A stretch of 64,000 nucleotides of DNA from Paracoccus laeviglucosivorans (GTDB taxonomy: Bacteria > Pseudomonadota > Alphaproteobacteria > Rhodobacterales > Rhodobacteraceae): contig NZ_FXTK01000009.1 of NCBI RefSeq assembly GCF_900182695.1, forward strand, positions 1 through 64,000. The letters run 5' to 3'. Position numbers and translations under genes: made by a program. This document shows, piece after piece, positions 17,617-25,403 of the stretch; within the stretch, counting starts at the first letter, position 1; each line of letters starts with the position of its first letter. The notes beneath the pieces are model-generated. The model was given only the letters and a program-made list of their open reading frames with translations, did not search any database and had not been told where the DNA came from.

Positions 17617-17809
17617 CGTTCTCCTCCCAAAGAAACGAATGGTTGCCGGGCGCTTGGCATCTCCGGCGGGCGATAGGTCTATCTTAGGCGGCTCGGGGAA
17701 CGATTGCCAAGTGTCATGGCGCATACGGGCATTTTCTCCTACGACTTCGGATGTATTGGTCAAACCTTTGCCTGCATGGCAGGCTGATCCGGGGAAACGG
17801 GGGAACACG
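17617..17809. promoter_or_regulatory. Divergent promoter region between the response regulator and ABC importer genes
   Basis: This 193-bp region contains two inverted-repeat pairs. CTTGGCA (17653-17659) faces TGCCAAG (17705-17711), and GCCTGC-ATG-GCAGGC (17770-17784) lies close to the importer start. These are candidates for binding of the NarL-type regulator. No consensus promoter hexamers are convincing. Confidence 0.35.
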
Positions 17810-18784
17810 ATGCTGCTGACCAGAAGAATCACCCTGCTTGGCGGGGCAGCAGTTCTGTCGGCACTTGCATGCCGCGCCAGCGCCCAGACCCCGCCCGCCA
17901 TCCGCGTCGGCACGCTTGAAAACGGCACGGTCAATTGGGAATTGCAAACGATCAAGGCACAGGGACTGGACCGCGCCAACGGATTTTCGCTGGTGCCGAT
18001 GATCCTTGCCGGCAACCCCGCCACACAGGTCGCCATGCAGGGCGGCGAGGTGGACACCATCGTCTCGGATTTCCTGTGGGTGGCGCAGCAGCGGGCGCGC
18101 GGTGCGGATTTCACTTTTCTGCCCTATTCGACATCCGTGGGCGGGCTGATGGTCCCGCCGGACAGCCCAGTGCAGACCCTGGCCGATCTGCGCGGCAAGA
18201 AAATAGGCATCGCGGGCGGGCCGGTCGATAAAAGCTGGCTTATCCTGCGGGCATGGTCGCGCGAAAAGCTGGGCTGGGATCTGGCCGACGAAACCCAGCA
18301 GGTCTTTGGCGCGCCGCCCATGATCCTGAACGCCGCGGAAACAGCCGAGGTCGATGCCGCCATCAACTTCTGGCACTTTCAGGCCCGGATGCAGGCGGCA
18401 GGAATGCGCGAGGTGATCTCGGTCGGGACGGCGGCACGCGATCTGGGGCTGGACCCCAGCACGCCGCTTCTGGGCTATGTCCTGCGCGATGCGTGGATCG
18501 CCGAAAATCCCGCGCTGGCCGCAGGGCTGGCCAAGGCATCCCGCGCCGCCAAGGAGGCGCTGCGCGGCGATGACGCATGGGATGCGATCCGCACATATGT
18601 GGATGCCAGGGACGATGCCGAATTCAAGGCGCTGCAAGCGGGCTTTCGCGCCGGCATCCCGCCCGAGGGTCCGGTGAATATCGAAAACGCGCAAAAGCTG
18701 TTCGCCACCATGGCCGAACTTGGCGGCGACGACCTGACCGGAGGCCTGACCACCCTGCCCGACGGTCTGTTCTGGCAGCCCTGA
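17810..18784 (+). CDS. ABC transporter substrate-binding protein (NMT1/SsuA-like)
   Basis: This 324-aa periplasmic binding protein has a signal with a twin-arginine look (LTRRITLLGGAAVLSALACRASAQ). The NMT1/SsuA-type fold shows as IRVGTLENGTVNWELQ, the GGEVDTIVSDFLWVAQQ loop and TLADLRGKKIGIAGG. Such proteins bind sulfonates, pyrimidine precursors or similar small organics. It is the first gene of a three-gene importer and overlaps the permease start by TGATG. It sits between the FlhSR-like operon and the pqq genes, and importers of this kind are often found beside quinoprotein loci. The substrate is unknown. Confidence 0.85.
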   Translation: MLLTRRITLLGGAAVLSALACRASAQTPPAIRVGTLENGTVNWELQTIKAQGLDRANGFSLVPMILAGNPATQVAMQGGEVDTIVSDFLWVAQQRARGADFTFLPYSTSVGGLMVPPDSPVQTLADLRGKKIGIAGGPVDKSWLILRAWSREKLGWDLADETQQVFGAPPMILNAAETAEVDAAINFWHFQARMQAAGMREVISVGTAARDLGLDPSTPLLGYVLRDAWIAENPALAAGLAKASRAAKEALRGDDAWDAIRTYVDARDDAEFKALQAGFRAGIPPEGPVNIENAQKLFATMAELGGDDLTGGLTTLPDGLFWQP

Positions 18785-19539
18785 TGCGGCGCATTCCATG
18801 GCCGGGTCTGCTGTCGGTGCTGGGGCTTTTGCTGCTTTGGACCGTTGCAAGCCAGCTGACCGACCGACCCCAGACCCTGCCCGCCCCGTGGGAGGTGGCG
18901 TCCCGCATCGCCCGCCTGTCCGCAAGCGGAGAATTGTGGTTCAACGCGGGCATGACGCTGATGCGCGTGGCGGCCAGCTTTGCCATCGCCATGGTGATCG
19001 GACTGGCTTTGGGGCTGGTCATGGGCCGGTCGCGCCGGGCCGACGACTGGCTGAATGCGGTGATCATCATCCTGCTGAACGTGCCTGCGCTGGTGCTGAT
19101 CGTGCTGTGCTACATCTGGATCGGCCTGAACGAGACGGCAGCCATCATCGCCGTCGCCCTGAACAAGATCCCCGTCGTCACGGTGATGATCCGCGAAGGC
19201 GCGCGCGCCATGCGCCCCGATCTGGACGACATGGCCCGGTCGTTCCGCATGTCGCCCGCAGCAAGGCTGCGCCATGTCGTGCTGCCCCAGCTTGCGCCCC
19301 AGATCGCGGCATCCGCCCGCGCGGGCATCTCGCTGATCTGGAAAATCGTGCTGGTGGTGGAATTTCTGGGCCGCTCCAACGGGGTGGGGTTCAAGATCCA
19401 CCTGCTGTTCTCAAGCTTCGACGTGACCGGCGTTCTGGCTTGGGCGCTGGCATTCGTCGCGGTGATGCTGCTGATCGACATCTGCCTGCTGCGCCCGTGG
19501 GAACGCCGCGCCAACCGCTGGAGGCAGGATGCAGCTTGA
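18784..19539 (+). CDS. ABC transporter permease (SsuC/TauC-like)
   Basis: This 251-aa membrane protein has about six helices and the binding-protein-dependent permease signature near SFRMSPAARLRHVVLPQLAPQ (the EAA loop that contacts the ATPase). The N-terminus is MRRIPWPGLLSVLGLLLLWT, and its start overlaps the binding-protein stop by one base. It forms the membrane channel of the importer with the flanking binding protein and ATPase, and belongs to the sulfonate/nitrate/taurine-type permease family. Confidence 0.9.
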   Translation: MRRIPWPGLLSVLGLLLLWTVASQLTDRPQTLPAPWEVASRIARLSASGELWFNAGMTLMRVAASFAIAMVIGLALGLVMGRSRRADDWLNAVIIILLNVPALVLIVLCYIWIGLNETAAIIAVALNKIPVVTVMIREGARAMRPDLDDMARSFRMSPAARLRHVVLPQLAPQIAASARAGISLIWKIVLVVEFLGRSNGVGFKIHLLFSSFDVTGVLAWALAFVAVMLLIDICLLRPWERRANRWRQDAA

Positions 19540-20125
19540 CCTGACCGCCAAGCATTTCGGCACGCGGCAGGTGCTGGGGGCGTTGTCGCTATCAGTCCGG
19601 CGCGGCGAACGTGTGGCGATCCTTGGCCCCTCGGGCATCGGGAAATCGACACTACTGCGCATTCTGGCCGGGCTGGATACCGGCTGGCAGGGTGGGCTGA
19701 CCGGGGACGAACGCCTTGCGCCGGTGTTTCAGGAACCCGTGCTGCTGCCATGGCGCGATGCTGTGGCCAATATCACCATCCCCACCGGCTGCGACGCGGC
19801 GACAGCCCGCGACTGGATGGCGCAGGTGGGTTTGGCGGGACATGAGGGGAAATACCCGCGCCAGCTTTCCCTGGGCCAGCAGCGCCGCCTGTCGCTGGCC
19901 CGCGCCTTCGCCGCCGCACCCGACATCCTGCTGATGGACGAACCCTTTGCATCGCTGGATGCCGAGACCGCGCAGCGTATGGTTGCACTGACGGACGATC
20001 TGCTGACGCGGACCGGGGCCGGGCTGGTTCTGGTCACGCATGACCCCGCCCAGGCCCAGCGCCTGCACACCCGGCCGCTTAACCTGTCCGGCGACCCGGC
20101 GGTGCTAGCTGCCGCCGGTGAATGA
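19529..20125 (+). CDS. ABC transporter ATP-binding protein
   Basis: This 198-aa ATPase has Walker A GPSGIGKST, a Q-loop (VFQEPVLLPW), the signature LSLGQQRR, Walker B ILLMDEP and an H-loop in VLVTHDPAQA. At 198 residues it is shorter than the usual 240-260 of this family, lacking much of the C-terminal region. It overlaps the permease by 11 bp. Its 3' end overlaps the convergent SoxYZ-like gene by 21 bp, so the two transcripts are antisense at their ends. Confidence 0.9.
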   Translation: MQLDLTAKHFGTRQVLGALSLSVRRGERVAILGPSGIGKSTLLRILAGLDTGWQGGLTGDERLAPVFQEPVLLPWRDAVANITIPTGCDAATARDWMAQVGLAGHEGKYPRQLSLGQQRRLSLARAFAAAPDILLMDEPFASLDAETAQRMVALTDDLLTRTGAGLVLVTHDPAQAQRLHTRPLNLSGDPAVLAAAGE

Positions 20126-20881
20126 CTTGTCCCAGACCCGCCCTTCGGTATCCTGCGCGTGGACCGTCACCGGACCATCGCCGGGGACATAGCCGAAACG
20201 AAACACCGGATCTTCGGAAATCGAGATGCCCGCATCCATGGTGAACAATTCGGCATCACCCTGCTTCACCTCAAGCGTCTGGATGAATTCGGCGGGAATG
20301 GTCAGCAGCGTCACCTGATCGCGTTGCAGCCCCGAGAAATTCGGATGCCGGATCATCAGCGTGCCGATGTCGCGACCATTTTCGGCGGCCTGCTTGAACC
20401 GCATTTCGCCCATCGTGGCGCGGACCTGTTCCATGCTTTTGCCCGCAGGCGCGGCACACCCGCCCGAGGCGCGGACAAACCGCCCCGCCATGATCTTGCG
20501 CCCGTCCTCTAGCGTGGCGATGGCGCGCACGTCGGAATAGCTGTCCACACGCACCCGCACCTCGAAATCCAGGGGCATCAGGGCGCGGCCAAAGGTGAAT
20601 TCCGCAGCCACGGGCGCAGGGTTGCCATCGACGACCAGCGACACCGCCGTTACGGCGGGGGCGCCGACCGGCTGGGTGATGTGGATGGGGACCAACGCCG
20701 GATTGTCGGCACGCTTGGGGGCATCAAGCAAAAGAACCGCCGGATCGACCGGCGGCTCGGTATCGGTTCCGATCACGCTTGACCGCATGTCGTCCCATAA
20801 TTCCGAAGGTTGCAGCGGGTTTTCGACAGGCTGCGCAAGGACAGGCGCGGCAAGCAACGCAAACACGAAAGCCAGTTTCAT
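20105..20881 (-). CDS. Quinoprotein dehydrogenase-associated SoxYZ-like carrier
   Basis: This 258-aa exported fusion protein has a signal peptide (MKLAFVFALLAAPVLA), a SoxY-like domain with the carrier-cysteine region GGCAAPAGK (C142), and a SoxZ-like domain (about residues 160-258; IRHPNFSGLQRD, AGISISEDPVFRFGYV). In Sox systems the SoxYZ cysteine carries the substrate. This fused family co-occurs with PQQ genes and its role is not settled. It is co-transcribed after pqqE (ATGA overlap), supporting a role in PQQ or quinoprotein maturation or electron relay. Its last 21 bp overlap the convergent ABC ATPase gene. Confidence 0.85.
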   Translation of the reverse strand: MKLAFVFALLAAPVLAQPVENPLQPSELWDDMRSSVIGTDTEPPVDPAVLLLDAPKRADNPALVPIHITQPVGAPAVTAVSLVVDGNPAPVAAEFTFGRALMPLDFEVRVRVDSYSDVRAIATLEDGRKIMAGRFVRASGGCAAPAGKSMEQVRATMGEMRFKQAAENGRDIGTLMIRHPNFSGLQRDQVTLLTIPAEFIQTLEVKQGDAELFTMDAGISISEDPVFRFGYVPGDGPVTVHAQDTEGRVWDKSFTGGS

Positions 20882-22008
20882 ATCCGTCTTTCCTTTGCCA
20901 TGCGCCGATAGACCAGCGCGATATCGTCGCTGGCCGCATCCGCCTCGGCTTCGGCGCGGAGCCGGGCGTTAAAGGAAGAACGCGAACAGACGGGATCCGT
21001 TGCGGTGGGATCGCCCGCCATCGCCATGGCCTGACAGCGGCAACCGCCGAAATCCACTTCGCGCCGGTCGCAGGTCGCGCAGGGTTCGGGCAGCCAGGCC
21101 GTGCCGCGGAATGCGTTGAAGGCGGGACCGTCGCGCCAGATGTCGGCCAAGGGCGCATCACGCAGGTTCTGGAACTGCAGCCCCTTGATCGTCTGCGCCG
21201 CGTGGCAGGGCAGCACCACCCCGTCCGGCGCGATGTTCAGGCCGGTGCTGGCCCAACCGCCCATGCAGGCCTTGGGGAATGCCGCGTGGTGATCGGCGGG
21301 CACATAGTCGATGACCATGACCCCGCGCAGGCGCTTGCGGGCGTCGTTCACCACCTCGCGCGCACGCTGCGCCTGTGCCAGCGTCGGCATCAGGGGACGG
21401 CGGTTCAGGTCGGCCCAGCCGTGGAACTGCACGGTCGCCACCTCGATCCGGCGGCAACCCAGACGTTCGGCCAGGTCGATCATCTCGGGCAGGCGGTCAA
21501 GGTTCTGGCGGTGCACCACGGCGTTCAGCGTCATCGGAAAACCGATCTGCCGGACCCATTCCGCGACCTGCATCTTGCGGGCGAAGCTGCCGCCATAGCC
21601 GCTGATCCAATCGGCCATTTCCGCGTCGATGCCTTGCAGCGACAGCTGCACGTGATCGACCACCCCGTCCAGTTCCTGCAACCGCGCCTGCGTCAGCCCG
21701 ATCCCCGAGGTGATCAGGTTCACATACAGCCCTGCATCATGCGCCGCCGTCGCGATTTCGGTCAGATCGCGGCGCGAGGCAGGCTCGCCCCCCGAAAGAT
21801 GCACCTGCAAGACGCCCATGTCGGCCGCCTGCCGGAAGGCATCGCCCCATTCGGCTGCGGTCAGTTCGGTCTGCACCCGCGCCAGCTCCACGGGGTTGGA
21901 GCAATAGGGACAGGCCAGCGGGCAGCGATGCGTCAGTTCCGCCAGCATCGCCATGGGCAGGCCGACGCGGACCGGGTTGCCCTGAATGTCGCGCGGCACG
22001 TCATTCAT
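20878..22008 (-). CDS. pqqE: PqqA peptide cyclase, radical SAM enzyme
   Basis: This 376-aa radical SAM protein has the cluster motif CPLACPYC (C29, C33, C36) and a C-terminal SPASM region (CHAAQTIKG, CATCDRREVDFGGCRCQA) that binds auxiliary Fe-S clusters. It makes the carbon-carbon crosslink between Glu and Tyr of PqqA, the first committed step of PQQ synthesis. The start MNDVPRDIQG overlaps pqqD by 8 bp and ends in an ATGA overlap with the SoxYZ-like gene. It is the fifth gene of the pqqABCDE operon. Confidence 0.96.
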   Translation of the reverse strand: MNDVPRDIQGNPVRVGLPMAMLAELTHRCPLACPYCSNPVELARVQTELTAAEWGDAFRQAADMGVLQVHLSGGEPASRRDLTEIATAAHDAGLYVNLITSGIGLTQARLQELDGVVDHVQLSLQGIDAEMADWISGYGGSFARKMQVAEWVRQIGFPMTLNAVVHRQNLDRLPEMIDLAERLGCRRIEVATVQFHGWADLNRRPLMPTLAQAQRAREVVNDARKRLRGVMVIDYVPADHHAAFPKACMGGWASTGLNIAPDGVVLPCHAAQTIKGLQFQNLRDAPLADIWRDGPAFNAFRGTAWLPEPCATCDRREVDFGGCRCQAMAMAGDPTATDPVCSRSSFNARLRAEAEADAASDDIALVYRRMAKERRI

Positions 22009-22306
22009 GTTCGGCCCCCGCACAAGCCAGATGCACCATGCGCCGATCGACAAGCCCGGTGATGAATTCGCGCACATCGCCTTCGATCTGTTCCACCGGC
22101 GCCTGATAACGCTGGCACAGGACAAGGATCACCTCGGCCAGACTGCGCTTGCCGTCCAGTTCGGTCAGGATCGCATCGCCCACCGCATCAAGCTGCATGG
22201 CGCGTTCCGGGGCCAGCAGCACGCGGATGCCCCGCACGCGATCATCATGCAACCGCACCCCGCGGGGCAGATAGGGGACGCAGGCATTGTTCAGGCGATG
22301 CGCCAT
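22001..22306 (-). CDS. pqqD: PQQ biosynthesis peptide chaperone
   Basis: This 101-aa RiPP-recognition protein presents the PqqA precursor to PqqE. It shows the family core LPRGVRLHDDRVRGIRVLL and a later LDAVGDAILTELDGKRSLAEV segment of the winged-helix fold. The chosen start MAHRLNN overlaps the pqqC stop by one base (TGATG). It is a separate gene here, not fused to pqqC or pqqE as in some species. Confidence 0.94.
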   Translation of the reverse strand: MAHRLNNACVPYLPRGVRLHDDRVRGIRVLLAPERAMQLDAVGDAILTELDGKRSLAEVILVLCQRYQAPVEQIEGDVREFITGLVDRRMVHLACAGAEHE

Positions 22307-23079
22307 CAGGCACCCACCATTTCCGGGCGAACCACCAGCCCTTCGCCGGGATGCCACGCACCGGGGGGGATATTACCCTGCACATAGCCATGCCACAGCG
22401 CGTCAAGCTGCGCCCAAAGCACATCGGTCTTGAAGGTCAGCGCCGCCGCTGCCGCGTCCTGTTTTTCCAGCGTGTCGGCATGGTCCAAGACATAATTCAG
22501 GCCAAATTCCACGTCCTTGCGCGCCTCGGTCAGGCGGTTGCGGAAATAGGACAGGCTGGTTTCATCCGCGAAATCGTAATGCTTCAACAAGCCCTCGATC
22601 CGTTCGGCATGGATCTTTGGCGCGAACATTTCCGTCAGTGACGCGGCCACGGCATCCAGCAGCGGCATGTCGCGGACAAAGCGGACATAGGCATCGACGG
22701 CAAAGCGCGTGGCGGGCAACACGCCCACGCCGCTGGCGACGTAATCGGGGTCAAGCCCCACCGCCTGCGCCAAGGCCAGCCAGCGCCGGATGCCGCCACC
22801 TTCATCGACGCCGCCATCATGATCCTCAATGCGACTGCGCCAGACGCGGCGCAGTTGCGGGTCGTCCAGCCGCGACATGAAGGCCGCGTCCTTCATCGGG
22901 ATGCGCGACTGGTATTGCCAGCGGTTGACGACCCATGCCCGCACCTCGTCGGGGGAACATTCGCCGCTGTGCAGCCGCTTATGAAAGGGGTGGCGGTCGT
23001 GGTAACGCTCGACCCCGATACGCTTCAGGCGATCGTGGAAATCGGCGCGGGACAGCGGCTTGTGATCGGCAAGCTTCAT
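22306..23079 (-). CDS. pqqC: Pyrroloquinoline-quinone synthase
   Basis: This 257-aa heme-oxygenase-like fold enzyme performs the final ring closure and eight-electron oxidation that gives PQQ. Recognisable blocks are YHDRHPFHKRLHSGE, NRWQYQSRIPMKDAAFMSR and the active-site RIEDHDG region. It overlaps pqqB by ATGA and pqqD by TGATG. The length is usual for the family. Confidence 0.96.
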   Translation of the reverse strand: MKLADHKPLSRADFHDRLKRIGVERYHDRHPFHKRLHSGECSPDEVRAWVVNRWQYQSRIPMKDAAFMSRLDDPQLRRVWRSRIEDHDGGVDEGGGIRRWLALAQAVGLDPDYVASGVGVLPATRFAVDAYVRFVRDMPLLDAVAASLTEMFAPKIHAERIEGLLKHYDFADETSLSYFRNRLTEARKDVEFGLNYVLDHADTLEKQDAAAAALTFKTDVLWAQLDALWHGYVQGNIPPGAWHPGEGLVVRPEMVGA

Positions 23080-23966
23080 GGCGTGATCTCCATTCCGTCA
23101 TGGCCGATCTGCCAGCCCGCCTGCGCGGCCAGGGCGCGTTCGGGGCTGCCGGGATCGACCAGCGGGTTCGAATTGTTCAGGTGGACATAGATGCGGCGGG
23201 CCAACGGCACATCGGCCAAGGCCGTCATGCTGCCACCCACACCGGATACCGGGACATGGCCCATGCGCCGCCCGGTTTTGACCCCCAGCCCCGACCGGAC
23301 CATCTCGTCATCCGTCCAAAGCGTGCCGTCAAACAACAGCGCATCCGCCCCCGAGATACGCTGCACCAGCCAATCGGGCACATGCGCGCAACCAGGGATA
23401 TAGAACACGCGGCGGCCATTGGCGGTCAGTTCCACCCCCACGGTCTGTTCACCGACAAGGCCGGTCTCGACCGTCTCGCCTTCCAGATACAGGGGAACTT
23501 TGCCGGGAACCGGGAACAGCCGCGCGGTCAGGCCGGATGCAAGCTGAAAGGCTGCGTCCATTGCGACCGGACGGCGGGCGACCTTTTCGGCGGACAGTGC
23601 CGACAGCATGGGATTGCCAGCCAGAACGTCATGGATGGCAGGCGTGGCGAACAGATCGAAGGGCTGGCCTTCGCGCAGGGTCAACAGCCCCGCCACATGG
23701 TCGATGTCGCCATTGGTCACAAGAACCGAACGGATGGGCGTTTCGCGCAACCCCGACGGCCACAGCAAGGGCGTCGCCGCCAGTTGCGCCCGCAGATCGG
23801 GCGAGGCGTTGATCAGCGCCCAATGCACACCATCCGCCGATACCGCGACCGAGCTTTGCGTCATGGACGGGATGCGCCCGTCGCGGGCCGCGTCGCAATG
23901 CGCGCAGCCACAGTTCCACTGCGGCAGCCCTCCGCCGGCGCCGGTGCCCAGAATTACGATACGCAT
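23076..23966 (-). CDS. pqqB: PQQ biosynthesis protein B, metallo-beta-lactamase fold
   Basis: This 296-aa protein has the PqqB N-terminus (MRIVILGTGAGGGLPQWNC with a GCAHC zinc-type motif), an SSVAVSADG block and NGDIDHVAGLL in the hydrolase-like core. PqqB hydroxylates the crosslinked tyrosine of the Glu-Tyr intermediate during PQQ formation. It lies 61 bp after pqqA and overlaps pqqC. Confidence 0.96.
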   Translation of the reverse strand: MRIVILGTGAGGGLPQWNCGCAHCDAARDGRIPSMTQSSVAVSADGVHWALINASPDLRAQLAATPLLWPSGLRETPIRSVLVTNGDIDHVAGLLTLREGQPFDLFATPAIHDVLAGNPMLSALSAEKVARRPVAMDAAFQLASGLTARLFPVPGKVPLYLEGETVETGLVGEQTVGVELTANGRRVFYIPGCAHVPDWLVQRISGADALLFDGTLWTDDEMVRSGLGVKTGRRMGHVPVSGVGGSMTALADVPLARRIYVHLNNSNPLVDPGSPERALAAQAGWQIGHDGMEITP

Positions 23967-24027
23967 GGTCTTAGCTTCCGGCGCGGCCGGCCCCGGTCAG
24001 TCGGGACCGGACGTTTCTAGACGTGGT

Positions 24028-24120
24028 TCAGAACAGCACCGGCTCGTCTTCGGCCGGGGCATACATGTTGATTTCCATGCCGCAGGAAATTTCCTTCAGC
24101 GCAGGTTTGGTCCATGCCAT
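24028..24120 (-). CDS. pqqA: PQQ precursor peptide
   Basis: This 30-aa ribosomally made precursor of the cofactor PQQ reads MAWTKPALKEISCGMEINMY followed by APAEDEPVLF. The E-x-x-x-Y pair that becomes PQQ is E16 and Y20 in EINMY. A very strong GGAGGAGGAG ribosome-binding site lies about 8 nt before the ATG, as expected for a highly made peptide. It is the first gene of the pqqABCDE operon. Confidence 0.97.
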   Translation of the reverse strand: MAWTKPALKEISCGMEINMYAPAEDEPVLF

Positions 24121-24167
24121 GAGTTCTCTCCTCCTCCTCAAGCAGCCGCGGGGGTGCGGATGGGTAG

Positions 24168-24195
24168 ATGCTATGCCCATGCCAAAACCAGTCAA
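24168..24195 (-). promoter_or_regulatory. Putative promoter of the pqq operon
   Basis: On the minus strand TTGACT (24195-24190) and TAGCAT (24173-24168) are separated by 16 bp, about 48 bp before the pqqA start. It lies in the divergent gap between pqqA and the metallo-hydrolase gene. Confidence 0.45.
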
Positions 24196-24285
24196 CCCGC
24201 CAAAGGTCTTAGAATCGTCACGCTATGGCGAGCGGGTCGGGCCCGTGCTAATGTCCGATCCCGCGTCGTTTACAAGGGTAACGGG

Positions 24286-25341
24286 ATGTTTCATCTGGTG
24301 CTTTCCGCCTGTCTGGTTGCCAGCCCCGAAACTTGCGCACAGCGGTTGCTGCCTGCGGGCGATGCCGCCGAGCGCCAGCAATGCGAACAGCGGGCCGGAC
24401 CCATCGCCCGCGACTGGCTGGCCCGCCATACCGAAATGAAGGGCGGCAAGATGGCCTGCGTCGAAACCGCCGACCTGCCCGCGCTAAGCGTTCGGGAAAT
24501 CGCCGATGACGTTTACACTCACCAAGGCACCATCGCGCAGATTTCGCCGCAAAATCAGGGCCGCATCGCCAATCTGTCCTTTGTGGTGGGCGATAGTGTC
24601 GCCGTCATCGACGCAGGCGGCAGCCGGGCCGAGGGCGAGGCGCTTTATGCCGCGATCCGCCGCGTGACCGACGCGCCGATCAGCCATGTGATCCTGACCC
24701 ATATGCATCCCGACCACATCCTTGGGTCCGAGGTGTTTTCCGAAGCGGGTGCCACCATCGTCGCCGATGCCCGTCTGCCCGAAGCGGTGGCGCAGCGGTC
24801 GCAGGCGTGGATGGTGTCGATCCCGCGCCAGATCGGGGCGGGGGCGTTCGCAGGCACGCATATCATCGGCGTCGATCAGAAGATTTCCGAGCCGACCACC
24901 ATCCCACTGGGTTCGACCGAACTGCGCCTGACGCCGCAGCCTTCGGCGCATACCGATAACGACCTGACGGTGTTCGACACCGAATCGGCCACGCTGTTCA
25001 CGGGCGATCTGCTGTTTCGCGGGCTGACGCCATCACTGGACGGCTCGCTTGCGGGTTGGCTGAACTGGCTTGCGACTCCGCCGCAGCCGGAGCCTGCGCT
25101 GATCGTGCCGGGCCATGGACCCGTTGCCGAAAGCTGGGACGAGGCATCGGCGCCCACCATCCAATATCTGACGCAATTGCGCGACATGACACGCAAAGCC
25201 GTCTCGGGTGGCATGGCGCTGTCGCAGGCGATTCCCGCCATCACCCAGATGATGAAGCCTTATTCCGAAGGATGGGCGGATTTCGCGGCTACCACTGCAA
25301 GGAACGCTGCAACCGCATATTCTCAACTGGAATGGGAATAG
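24286..25341 (+). CDS. Quinoprotein relay-type metallo-beta-lactamase-fold hydrolase (SoxH-like)
   Basis: This 351-aa protein has an N-terminal cysteine-containing segment (ACLVASPETCAQRL, perhaps exported) followed by a metallo-beta-lactamase domain with the zinc motif THMHPDH (H139, H141, D143, H144), a later SAHTDNDLTV and VPGHGPV. The arrangement fits the family of zinc hydrolases linked to quinoprotein and SoxYZ-like proteins. It is divergent from pqqA and may share its promoter region. Together with the SoxYZ-like carrier it suggests a periplasmic sulfur- or thioester-type relay around PQQ enzymes. This is an inference; no substrate is known. Confidence 0.82.
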   Translation: MFHLVLSACLVASPETCAQRLLPAGDAAERQQCEQRAGPIARDWLARHTEMKGGKMACVETADLPALSVREIADDVYTHQGTIAQISPQNQGRIANLSFVVGDSVAVIDAGGSRAEGEALYAAIRRVTDAPISHVILTHMHPDHILGSEVFSEAGATIVADARLPEAVAQRSQAWMVSIPRQIGAGAFAGTHIIGVDQKISEPTTIPLGSTELRLTPQPSAHTDNDLTVFDTESATLFTGDLLFRGLTPSLDGSLAGWLNWLATPPQPEPALIVPGHGPVAESWDEASAPTIQYLTQLRDMTRKAVSGGMALSQAIPAITQMMKPYSEGWADFAATTARNAATAYSQLEWE

Positions 25342-25403
25342 CGTGATTGCCTGATGCCCCCTTCGGTGCGACAACTATCGCGCGCGAGCAGGAGGGGGAC
25401 ACC

